From: Amphimedon queenslandica
Lineage: Eukaryota > Porifera > Demospongiae > Haplosclerida > Niphatidae
Reading direction: 5' to 3'
NCBI RefSeq assembly: GCF_000090795.2
Contig: NW_003546480.1
Location: forward strand, 12,326-76,325
DNA: 64,000 nucleotides
Part shown: piece by piece, positions 1 through 14,840 of the stretch
Layout of the letters: each line of letters begins with the position of its first letter
Position numbering within the stretch: the first letter of the stretch is position 1
Notes under the pieces: model-generated
Database searches by the model: none
Told to the model about the DNA's origin: nothing
Seen by the model: only the letters and a program-made list of their open reading frames with translations
Made by a program: the position numbers and the translations under genes

Positions 1-213
1 GTATATGGTCTGAAGTATCTGTACTGCATATGATAGACAATGGTTACAATGTACAAGTTGTAGGAGGTAATGGTATGGTATATTAAGATAGGAATGTACA
101 CGTAGCAAAGTTCATGTCACATAATATCTGATGTTAAGGTTCATAGGTTATAATGTGTACAAATGTGTAGTCAAATGCATGTCAAATCCCTACATACTTT
201 GTTAGATTTTAAC

Positions 214-325
214 AGTCCTAAACATGGCATTAAACTGTTTCTAAGTTTAGGGTCCTAAACTCGTCGTTAAACTGTTTCTAAGTTTAGGGTCCTAAATATG
301 ACATTAAACTGTTTCTAAGTTTAGC
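214..325. repeat. 37-bp tandem repeat, 3 copies
   Basis: Three direct copies of a 37-bp unit share the core TTAAACTGTTTCTAAGTTTA, with starts near 231, 268 and 305. Copies differ by a few bases in the spacer. I see nothing else in bases 1-540: no ORF with recognisable homology. Confidence 0.9.
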
Positions 326-544
326 TGGGTAATCTCTTACTGATTCCTTATGTATGTACCTGTGCTCATGACAGAGTCCCATTTTACATTGATGTGTGTA
401 CTGTCCATGCATACATGATTATAAATATAATTTGATGGTTCATTGGACAAAACATCAGCTAAGGAGGAGGCAAATCTCTCACTTTGGACACAACACTTCC
501 GAATGTTACCATAGCATTGAAGCTCAAGCATTTCACAGCAGTCC

Positions 545-1660
545 GTGTTTGTCAAAGATGAGCTTTCCTCCATTCGCCTGTCTCTTGCAGATATTTCTAC
601 TAAGTTGAACTCTCTGGCTACCTCTTCCTCAACTGGTATCACTTCAGCTTCCCAGCTTCCTCCCCCTCCTGATAATTCTTTTTTATTGTCTGGCCGCCCT
701 CCAAGGACTCCTCCTCCCCCCAACCTTCCTCCCTGTCCTCCAACACTTCCTCCCCCTCCTCCCTCACTTCCCTCATCCCTCTCTCCACCTCCTCTCCAAC
801 CCACAACTCTTCCTCCTCCCTCTCTCCCTTCAAGGCTTCAACCCTTGCTCACCTTCACCCACCCAGGAAGTCAGTCCTTCTGACTCCCCACTGGCCTCCG
901 AGGAAAACACTCCTCCCAGACATCAGCCTTCTTTATACACTCCTCCCCCTTTCCTTCGCTCTCATCCTCCTCTTCAAGTTCCTCATCCTCTCCCTCTCTA
1001 CTCTCTCGCTCATCCTCCCCCTCTCCTATATCCAACCAATCTTCACAGGCAGCTAGTTGTCCCATCCCGGTCAGTTGGTCCTCGACGTCGTCTCCTTCCT
1101 CACTGACCATTATCTCCCTCGACGCCCGTAGTATAGTTGCAAACTTCCACCCACTCATCTCTGCTGCTCTCCTTCACTCCCCTGATCTTATCTGTGTTTC
1201 TGAAACTTGGCTTGGCCCTGAAGTTTTGTCCTCTGAACTATATATTCCTGGATATTCTCTCTTCAGCCTTGACCACTCTCGTCATGGCAGTGGTGTTGCT
1301 ATCTATACTAAGTCCTGCCTCCAGCCCTCAGTCTTCCAGCTTCCCCCTCACTCCCTAGAACTGTTAACTGTTACCATTTGTGTCCACTCTCAATGCTTTC
1401 ATGTGTCCTCTTTATAGACCTCCCACCTCAGCCACTGCTATTAGTGACCTGATTAACACCTTCTCTTCTCTTGGGCCTGGTTTCACATCAAAGACTATTT
1501 TAGTAGGCGACTTTAATGTCAATGTTGGTAACTCTCAGGCTCCACTCTTTCACCAAGTTAGTTTCCTGGCATCTATTGTCTCCCTCAGTCAAATTGTCTC
1601 ATAGCCTACTCACTTTTCTCCTTCTGGGTCCCCCTCAATTATAGATCTTGAGGGTACGGC
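545..1660 (+). mobile_element. Degraded LINE (non-LTR retrotransposon), apurinic endonuclease region
   Basis: A proline/serine-rich stretch (545-880, continuing in another frame to about 1108) is followed by an APE-type endonuclease domain. From about 1110 it reads TIISLDARSIVANF, then DLICVSETWL, GSGVAIYTK, YRPP and ILVGDFNVN. These are the order and motifs of the N-terminal endonuclease of CR1/L2/Jockey-like LINE ORF2. The reading frame is broken: there is a stop after SSL near 1417, a frame change before the RPP motif and another break after the proline-rich part. No reverse transcriptase follows, so this is a truncated dead copy. The assignment to LINE is firm; the clade is not. Confidence 0.8.
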
Positions 1661-1885
1661 TGACTCCTAACACACAACTAGGGGACTCCTCCCAGTAAAA
1701 TGACCAGTTTCCATTGGTATACCAGTAAACTGCAATCTATGACAGATCAATAATGCTATCAAACAGTAACTTCTGCTATTAATAACTTTGATTAATTCCT
1801 TTTCCTTAATTTTTGTGAAATTTGATTTTAGAAACTTTAAAGATTGCAATAACAATTATAATCATTGATTAATAATAAGGCAAAG

Positions 1886-4157
1886 TCATACAGGTACTTC
1901 ACCAGTGTGTGTATACTGAATGTACTGTCCAAGAATCATTCTTAAGGGAGAGCGGGAACAAGCTTGTCCAATACTGCAACGACCCAAACTTGATTTGAAC
2001 TCAACAAGGGCCAGAAACAGAAGTATCAATAGCACTGTACACAACAAGAGCCACAACAGTGTCTTTAGTGTGAACATGCACACATTAGATAGGAACTGAC
2101 TCCTGAACAAACACAAACAATAAAGTACTCATTCCACCTAAGCATACCTTGAGGTATCACCAGCCACATCTTCATTGACTTCTTTCATTGGAGTCACAGA
2201 CCTTCTTTGATACAATATACTAATAATAATAATAATAATAATAATACAAGTACATTTAGTCTGTTCTCTGGTACCTCTCTAGTCTAGTTTCTTCTTGGGC
2301 GGAGGTTAGCAACTGTTCATTTTCTAAAGCTTGATCTCCTTCAAAAGACGTAACAAAAGGAGGTGTGGCTGACAGCAGCACCTGTCCCCTTTATTAAAAT
2401 AATAATCACACCATTAACTTGTAAAGTAGTGACACTATACCTCTCCATTGCTCCAGCTGGAGTCGGTTCCTCCTCCTGCCGCTGCTGCTGCTGCTCTAAG
2501 GTATGAACTCCTGGTCCTTCCTCTAAAGGCCTTTCCATTTTACCTTTCAAAGGAACATGTAACTTTAAACTTTCTCTAGCAATTTCTAACTCATTCCTTT
2601 GTCGTAAGAAAAATAATGAATTTCATGAATCAATAATACCTCATTACCTCAATTTCAAAACTTCCGCTTGAAGTGACTCGTAATCTGATGCTGTATAAGT
2701 TGGTGTGGCTTCCATGAAAGAGGTGTGGTTTGGACTATCACTAGATTTCACATCTGTTTGAACACTTACAGCAACCGACTAATAAAATAATAAATAAATA
2801 AATAAATAAAATCATTTTATTATTATTACTTCTTTATCCTCAGGTGATGTACATGGTCTAAATAATTTAATTAATATAAAACTATATAATCATCCATCAC
2901 TTACTTGGCTCCATTCTGAGAATTAGTAGCAGCTGCTCCTTCAGGTGGTGCTGATGTTAATAATAAATGGACATCACTTGATTGGCCCTTGACATATTCA
3001 TCAACAACTGGTACCTAATCGTGATAGAGTTAATTAACAACCAATCAATAGATTCAATTAATTACTTTATTTTTAACTTCAGTCTGTAACTGGTCACATC
3101 TTTCTTTCAATATTTCGTTCTCTTTTCTCAAATTCCTCAATTCCTTTTCTAATTTTTGAGATCGTTGTTTCTTGCTCTTTTTCTCAGTAGCCAGTCTCTT
3201 AAGTTTAGCTTCAAAGACCTCCTCATTCTCTTTGTTGCTAGTGAAACTGTCCCTCCCAGTTCTGCTCTCAGCCCCAATGCTAGTGGTCAGTGGTGCATCG
3301 ATGAGGTCAGAGAGCTGTCTCTTCATTAAACTAGCCTTCTGTGCAAACTTCTCTTTCTGTAAAAGGTACATGTACACGAGATGAGTGTACAGACATTATT
3401 ATTAAACTAACAGATTGAGATATTCTATCACCAAAAGTGCTCTTGCTTTCAGTGATGATGTCAATGTTTCCTCTATCCTCACTGACCTCCATTGATGTAT
3501 CAGATGAAGTAGTATTAATATAGCTCACTGGAGACAGACCAGAATAGATTCCATTTTCAGCTAGTTCATCTCTGAGAGAAGGAGCCTGGGGTCTAAAGGG
3601 GGTGCTTGAAATCGGCTCCTTCAGTTGACTGTGTAAACTAGAGTTTTCCACTTGTAGGTCTTCCACAGTTTCCTTTGTGAGACTCAGTGCCTGACGGAGG
3701 CCCATGGTCTCTCTGGTCTGTTCTTCAACGTTTGATTGCAACAGGAAATTGTTGGTCTCCAGCTTTGCTATCAGCTCCTAAACATTAATCAATTAGTTAA
3801 TACTTTAATCTTAATTACATCTTTTTGTGACAAGGTTTGCTTCAATGAAACATATTCAGACATAACTCTCTCCTTTTCTTCTTGTGATGAAACTGCTTCA
3901 TTTTGCCAGTGAGCAACTTCAGAATTTAAAGTATGAACTTGAGAATACTAAAAGTGACTAACTAATGATGACTAATAGTGACTCATAATGACTCACCAAT
4001 GTTTCCAAATTCTGTTTAGTTTCTTCATTTGATTTCTCCTCATCAATCCCTAACAATAATAACAATAATAATAATAATAACAATTAATTACATCTTGATA
4101 ATAATTCTTCATGTCGTTCTTTGACCTTCTCTAAAGCTGCTATACTCTGTTGCTGAC

Positions 4158-4196
<39 letters not shown>

Positions 4197-4726
4197 GAGC
4201 AATTTTTATCATAAATTACCTTTTAATATTCTTTAACATTTCACTGTTGTCATTCATTAATTGTAACGTAGTCTCTTCACTTTGTTGTATCTAGGTAACA
4301 AGACCAAAAATAAACTACACACTCGAGTAGTACTGTATTATAAACTAAGATTGGATCATTCAACAAGTACAAGGTCTTTCATCTGTACTTACTTAACTAC
4401 ATAATCCCCACCCACACTAATTAATAAAGAGTCTTACCTGTTGTGAAAGTGTCTGGTTTCTATCTTGTAATTTTTTCTTTTCTGTCCGAAGTTCATTAAT
4501 CAACTGCATTTCATCTCTAAAGACAATGATTAATTAATTACTGAATTAATTAACCTTACAATTCTTGATGTGAGGAACCACCGCCAGTTGTTTCAAAACT
4601 CTCTTGAACTAATAAAATGAATAAAATAATTGAGCTAGGATCAGCCCCTCAATGTTTAACATTCTTCTAATAATTAATAAACTCACATAAAGCAGTTGCT
4701 ACTCCATCTTGATACTATAATTAATG

Positions 4727-4769
<43 letters not shown>

Positions 4770-5274
4770 ATAGACGACGCCCCCTTCTCTTACACTACTA
4801 TCTTCTTCTTTGAAAGAAGTTCCACTGACATTAGGAGACTTGTAACATGGGCTCTCTGACCGGCCCCTCAGGTCCTTCACCCAGTGCCGTATCACATGAA
4901 TGTACGTCTTTTCATTAATTTCACCATTAATGGAGTGATTATCTAACATACACTTCAACAACTCCAGGTTATACTGAGCCTCATGTCCCTATTAATGAGT
5001 ACATGTATCGTGTACTGCCAGTGTGGGTCCCTTACACTTTGTTCAGAGTCATATACATCTTCCCCTTTCCTTGGAGAGGAGTGTAACATGCTTTGTATGG
5101 TACTCACGAGCTTATCGACTGTCACCCAACCATTGCTCTTCTCATCACACTGTTTGAATAGAAGGACATATATCTCTTCCTCTTTACTGGTCTCTGAAGG
5201 CTTTCATTTAAAACATTAATGTCAAATAGCAATAATAAGATAAAACTTACAACCTCTTCTTCTTCTTCAAACAT
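1886..5274 (-). CDS. KASH5/LRMP-like EF-hand, coiled-coil, tail-anchored protein
   Basis: A multi-exon gene of about 17-20 small exons. Exon 1 encodes MFEEEEEV (start 5274). Exon 2 (about 5050-5210) and the exon at 4793-4976 form an EF-hand-like module: LLFKQCDEKSNGWVTVDKL, then INEKTYIHVIRHWVKDL. This spacing resembles the N-terminal domain of KASH5 and of LRMP/IRAG proteins. Long heptad-rich coiled coil follows (about 4600 to 2270). The last exon (1886-2102) has one membrane segment (KTLLWLLLCTVLLILLFLAL) and a ~45-residue tail ending HTGEVPV. The topology fits a nuclear-envelope or ER tail-anchored adaptor linking the cytoskeleton. The tail lacks a clear PPPX ending, so KASH identity is inference. 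It is divergent with RRP1 (168 bp between starts). Exon borders are approximate. Confidence 0.55.
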
Positions 5275-5442
5275 CTTAAAAGAACAGGAGACAGGTTGTG
5301 TACTTGTGTACAATAGAAATAAATTATAATTAGGTTGACTCTATTGAGCATGCGCGAAGAGATCTGACCCACGTGCTATCACATGTACCATGGCATGTCT
5401 ATTAAAGTACAAATAAATTGAAGAAGGTGGGGCCAAGCTAAA
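5275..5442. promoter_or_regulatory. Shared divergent promoter, KASH-like / RRP1
   Basis: Only 168 bp separate the two start codons, so both core promoters must lie here. No TATA box is evident. This is inferred from gene layout. Confidence 0.5.
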
Positions 5443-6966
5443 ATGGCAAGTCCTGAGGTTCTTTTGGCAAGAAAGCTGGCCAGTAATGACCTCAAAACGA
5501 GACAAGCTTCAGAGAATGAACTAAAGAAATGGCTTAGGTCCAAAGGAAGGAAAGGAATGAAGGAAATAGAAATGAGACGATTGTGGAAAGGATTATATGC
5601 CTGTATGTTCATGAGTGATAAACCGTTAGTGCAGGTGAGTGTTACTATTAATAGACTGCATATATACACACTGTTATTATTAATAGGAACAACTAGCCAG
5701 TGATCTTGCTTCTCTTATTCATTCATTCAATGATTATACACAAGGTAACATCCAAACATGGTCAGAATCAATTCAAACTTTCTACACAACATAAGAGCAT
5801 GTATATGTATCAGAAAATGTAATAAAATTGAGTAATTTCCTCCCTTTCAATTTTGGCAAATTTGACCAAAGTCCCTGTATTTATAGTACAGCGACTTTTG
5901 TCCAAGGAGCAACTTTTTAAAATCATAAAAAATCTAAACTTGATCAGAATCAGTTCAAACTTTCTGCACAACATAAGAACATTTATATGCATCGGAAACT
6001 TTTATAAAATTGACAATTTCTCTCCTTTTCAATTTTGGAAAAATTCATCTAAAATCCCTGTACTATACTACCGACAGTAGTTCTCTATTATTGATTATTA
6101 ACTGTTATTTATTTGTTAGGTGTAATGTTTTGTAAAATATTTTTTGAGACCATGGCAAATGAATGGATGTTCATTGATAGATTAAGAATGGACAAATTCT
6201 ATATGGTATTTATTAATTAGAATTTATTATTAATTTGTGTCTTTAGTTAATTAGACGTTTCTCATCAGAAATGTTCACTTATCTTAATGGACACAATTGG
6301 CCTCTTAGGTATAGATGCTCTATTTGTTGATGCATTTATTTCCTTCTTTTAGCTGTGTTACAATAATTACGGAGACAATATTGAGTTTGCGTGATAAAGT
6401 ATGTTATTAATTATTTTATTAATTATTATCAATTAATTACAGTGTGTGGGTGTGTTGCTCCACGTTATTGAACTGTTCCTTCCAGAACTGACTTCATCTC
6501 ATGTTAAAGTACACCTCATTACTGATAATAAATATAATTAATTAATTCATTTGTAGGTTCCTGAGATACAGAGTATGACTTTTATTGATACATGGATACA
6601 AATCATTGCGACTTCAAAAGAGTAACTATAATTAATATTCATTATTCTATTGATTAATTGTCTGCTCAGTACATCAGTTGTGGAGTGCATTGATAAATCA
6701 ATATTAAAGAGATTAATAAAGGGACACAAAGTGAAAGTATTAATAAATAATAATAATAACGAATAATTAATCATGTTTACAGGGTTTAAGTATCAATTGG
6801 TCAAAGTTAATTGAATCAGTTTTGAACTGGTCAAGTAAACCAACCGTACTAACGAGAAACAGGAAAATACTTCACAAGTTTTATGCACAGTAAGTTATTC
6901 GTACTTGATTCATTCTTTTATTGCTACTGCATTAGGATCAACGAGAAACAGTCTCAGGATGACTGA
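5443..6966 (+). CDS. RRP1: Ribosomal RNA processing protein 1 (Nop52 family)
   Basis: About nine exons. Exon 1 (5443-5635) encodes LARKLASNDLKTRQASENEL, then LWKGLYACMFMSDKPLVQ, the hallmark start of the Nop52/RRP1 domain. Later exons give ANEWMFIDRLRMDKFYM (about 6165-6207), LIRRFSSEMFTYL, TFIDTWIQIIAT and LNWSSKPTVLTRNRK. It ends QINEKQSQDD at 6966. The family works in the nucleolus in 27S/32S pre-rRNA processing toward the large subunit. The predicted protein is little more than the Nop52 domain, so it lacks the long basic C-terminus of vertebrate RRP1. The third intron (5745-6119) is filled by two copies of the dispersed repeat. It is convergent with MYPT, 237 bp apart. Confidence 0.9.
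5755..6080 (-). repeat. Dispersed ~180-bp repeat, two tandem copies in RRP1 intron
   Basis: The core TCAAACTTTCTACACAACAT occurs near 5776 and, with one change, near 5957, about 180 bp apart in the same orientation. Each is followed by a C-rich stretch matching 'ttcaattttggaaaa' and 'aaagtccctgta'. The same consensus, often inverted, appears in at least nine other places in this window. Confidence 0.75.
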
Positions 6967-7203
6967 ACATAACATTGTTAGTTGATTTATTAATAATGGA
7001 ATGAAACAAAACAATAATAATAATAATAATAAAGATTGGGACAGTTAAATTAATCACAACTATAAGTATATGGGTGTGGTTTGGCCACACCACCAATGTT
7101 ACATTAACAATGATAAAATATTTGATTTAATGAAGTCATTATGATTAGATATTCTCTTTCTATATGTACGTATGTATGCGTGCGTGTGTGTGTGTGTGTG
7201 TGT

Positions 7204-12032
<4,829 letters not shown>

Positions 12033-12212
12033 AACTGGTAGAGTAAGTATATAGACACTCTCTGCTTCTCTCCTTCTACACACAAGCCACAAGTTTACGG
12101 GCCTGTGTAGTAAGATATACGGACTTCCAATAATAAACGGAAATGCTAAATACAACTTGCAAAAATATACCGATTTAGATTACGGAATCAGTTGCATAGC
12201 AACCAAACAACC
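12033..12212. promoter_or_regulatory. Shared divergent promoter, MYPT / PPP1R32, with X-box-like site
   Basis: There are 180 bp between the start codons of two PP1 regulators. GTTGCATAGCAAC at 12191-12203, just upstream of the PPP1R32 ATG, is one base short of a consensus RFX X-box (GTNRCC N1-3 RGYAAC). RFX control would fit the ciliary family of PPP1R32; this is inference. Confidence 0.45.
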
Positions 12213-13738
12213 ATGGCTACAGCATTCAGCAAGTCCTCGATAGGTCCAGGTACGAGACACATACTAGCTAGTCAGGGTCCCTCTCCCTACCCACTTCACT
12301 TTTACTCTACTACATATTCTACACAGCATGGAAGGACAGGACCTCCACTCGCTAAAGACTGGAGGCACAAAGGAACTGGGTACTCTGCTAACTTTAGACC
12401 AGCAGTTTATTACAACAAGGAGACAGACCTTAGGGAGAACCCTAGTGTAGCGTAAGTGCATAGTGTACATGTACACGTATTTAATTATCTGTTGGAATCT
12501 AAGGAATGTTGTGTGTACATGTACATGTATTTATTGTTCCTCCTCCTCCTCCTCCTCCTATAGCAATATACTCCATACAGTATATGATACTTCAATGTCT
12601 ATCGATTTTAAGAGACCAGCTACACTGCACGGATACGAGTCATTACCTAATGCTTTACAACTGGGCCCCTCAGGCTACACACACAACACTCCAGTCACAA
12701 GAGCACTCTACTCTCATAAAGCTAGTTCCAATACCAAGTACAGGGTAGAGTATCCGAGGAAAGGATTCAGAGGGAGTGAGCAAGGAGCCGCTAGTACTCA
12801 CAGCAGACAAGAGAAGAGTGGATACGTTCACTCTTTCAATGTAGAGCCACTCACTTACAGACCCACTGAATGTCACAATGGTGAAATACCAGGTACTTAT
12901 ACATGGAGGCCAACAGGGAGCAGTATTATGAAGAAAGATTACAATGGATGGAGCCCAATGACTGGGAATGAATCAATACCAGGTACTTCAAGAAGAGCTA
13001 ATGAATCTAATGGATACGTCAAGGGCAACCATTATCCAGTGAAAGCAGAACCGCAAGATTTTAAAGTACAGAATGCTAGTGAGCTCTATCCTTTATATTT
13101 GTACTGTAGGATCCTGCAGTACATGAAGTACCAGAAAGATTAGCTCATGCTAAACATAAGCTAGACCCAGCCAGGTTCAGTTTAATAACTCACCCAAAGC
13201 AATACACAGCATACTCTAAAATAATTCACACTCCACAAAATATTCATCCTTACGCCAACAAATGGAGCAATGAAGTTGGAAAGAAAGTAAAGAACACATT
13301 CATTATTATAATTCAATAATGTCTACTATAGGAGATAAGTGGATATACTGATAATACCTTGCCACATCAGGCACCACCAGATCAAATACATTACAATACT
13401 TCATCAGGAGATCAGTAAGTCTATTACTCACAAACTGAAAGCATGCTAAGTGAACTAAACAGCATGAGCTTCACATTTGGAGCAACTTTAAAAATCCATA
13501 AAAAATCCAAATTTGATCACGCTAAGCAGTATACCAAGTCCCTTTGGAAAACCCTGTAATAATTATCTTTTTATACAGTTTTAGTGAGCCAGCATTGCCA
13601 ATAGTGCCAGTTCTTGATACAGTTAGATACTGTACCAGGTCTGACGGTTATACCAAAAGTACACGTGTTCATTCTCATGGTATACAATACGAACCACTTA
13701 AAACAATAAGAGAACAGAAACCATATGTTGTAAAGTAA
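12213..13738 (+). CDS. PPP1R32: Protein phosphatase 1 regulatory subunit 32 / SAXO4-like axonemal protein
   Basis: Five exons: 12213-12451, 12564-13078, 13120-13292 (approx.), 13332-13412 (approx.) and 13580-13738. The ATG at 12213 has a good AACCATGG context. The N-terminus LHFYSTTYSTQHGR...KGTGYSANFRPAV matches vertebrate PPP1R32 (LKFYATSYCTAYGR...VGTGYKSNFQPVV). Further repeats of the SAXO type follow: SNGYVKGNHYP, TLHGYESLPNALQLG and SDGYTKSTRVHSHG. It ends PYVVK. Total is about 390 residues against 425 in human. Family members bind PP1 and lie on axonemal microtubules in cilia and sperm. I do not see a canonical RVxF PP1 motif; RVEY in KYRVEYPRKGF is the nearest. The intron at 13079-13119 is only about 41 nt. 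An intron near 13440-13575 carries a piece of the dispersed repeat. Confidence 0.85.
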
Positions 13739-13942
13739 GCTAATGACTAATATGAACACTGTTTAGAGCCTTTGTAGGAGTATATTAGCTACTGATCCTT
13801 GTTTCATTGACACAAGATATATCAGCAAGAAAAGACAATGATTCACAACTTTAATCATGTAGTATAGTTCAAGTAGCAACAATATTGTTAGCCTATGATA
13901 ATTGTCAATAATTTTTCGTTTAGTTTCAATTTATTTAATTAT
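13739..13942. other. Convergent 3' spacer, PPP1R32 / GSKIP
   Basis: About 200 bp of AT-rich sequence between two stop codons. No gene or repeat seen. Confidence 0.5.
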
Positions 13943-14702
13943 TTATTTTTCATCTTTATTGCCTTGTTGATAATGTTTTAATTTATTGAATAGTTGAGTA
14001 TTAAAAGATACTTTATAACTATCGCTGATGGAGTCCATTAATGAATAGATAGTTTCATAAACTGAAAGAGACAGGCCCTCATCAACACAGTCGCACTTGA
14101 ATCCAACAACCTGTTGATAACAAAAAACACTTAATTTTGGTAGTAACAAAAAAACATAAAATTTGACTTAATTTTGATAGTTAAAGTAAAATTAGGTGAC
14201 AATGTTCACCAATAGGTCTTGCACTAATGCAATCAATGGGGTGTGGCTAGGCCTGTCCGCCACGTTGGGTGGTACACTCAACAAACTGGGATTATTGATT
14301 AATGAGATATCGTACATGCTTTGCTGCAGAATATCTTTTACTTGATGCCTCCATTTTCTACCTTCTTTAGCCGCAAATGTCAACAGCAGAATCTATTCAG
14401 GTCCTATCCATTCACCCCCAACATGGCGGACAGACATAGCCCCACCATTCATTGATTAGGTCAGTGGATACAAGAGCTCTACCACCTCAAAGTGTCCATT
14501 ATAAGTTATATACCTGGTATCCATTTTTGTCCAATAATACACAGAACTCTTTGTCTTCTTGTGTGATTATATTCAAATAGACTGAGGAGCTACTGGACGG
14601 TAGAACTTCTGATACTCTTCCTTCATTTATAGCATACCCAATATCTTTAAGAGAGTGGATTCCTTCAGCTCTGAAATCAATTAGTTCAATACTGGATGCC
14701 AT
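13943..14702 (-). CDS. GSKIP: GSK3-beta interaction protein
   Basis: Two coding exons. Exon 1 (about 14513-14702) encodes MASSIELIDFRAEGIHSLKD and runs to LLDKNGYQ. Exon 2 (13943 to about 14111) encodes VVGFKCDCVDEGLSLSVYET, then IYSLMDSISDSYKVSFNTQL and ends GNKDEK. The pattern fits human GSKIP (VVGYAFDQVD...[30 protein letters not shown]). The C-terminal helix is the GSK3-binding segment. In vertebrates an N-terminal RII helix tethers PKA, so GSKIP is a small cytosolic AKAP that restrains GSK3-beta and feeds Wnt signalling. The product is about 118 residues against 139 in human, short mainly at the N-terminus. The 400-bp intron holds an inverted repeat (14228-14455). Confidence 0.9.
14228..14455. 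repeat. Inverted repeat (possible MITE) in GSKIP intron
   Basis: The left arm (14228-14272) contains CTGTCCGCCACGTTGGG. The right arm (14402-14455), reverse-complemented, contains CTGTCCGCCATGTTGGG, with matching flanks ATCAATG and GGCTA. The arms are about 40 bp with roughly 80 percent identity. The spacer carries a 63-codon minus ORF that I do not trust. Confidence 0.6.
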
Positions 14703-14840
14703 CTTGAAATGAGTGGGTGTGACTACTTAATTATTAGTCACACCCATCCAGCAGTTATGAATAGGTGGGGCTAGTTAATTTATTGGATAGAATCTCTCTC
14801 TCTCTCTCTCAGTCTTGTTCTCTGATCATACTCATACAAG

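Noticed and set aside
1137-1417. Alternative-frame ORFs over the LINE
   Set aside because: The endonuclease motifs are in the frame that runs from about 1110 to 1417; the others are shadows.
14192-14383. 63-codon minus ORF as an exon of GSKIP
   Set aside because: The GSKIP protein is continuous without it and it ends in a stop. It sits in an inverted repeat.
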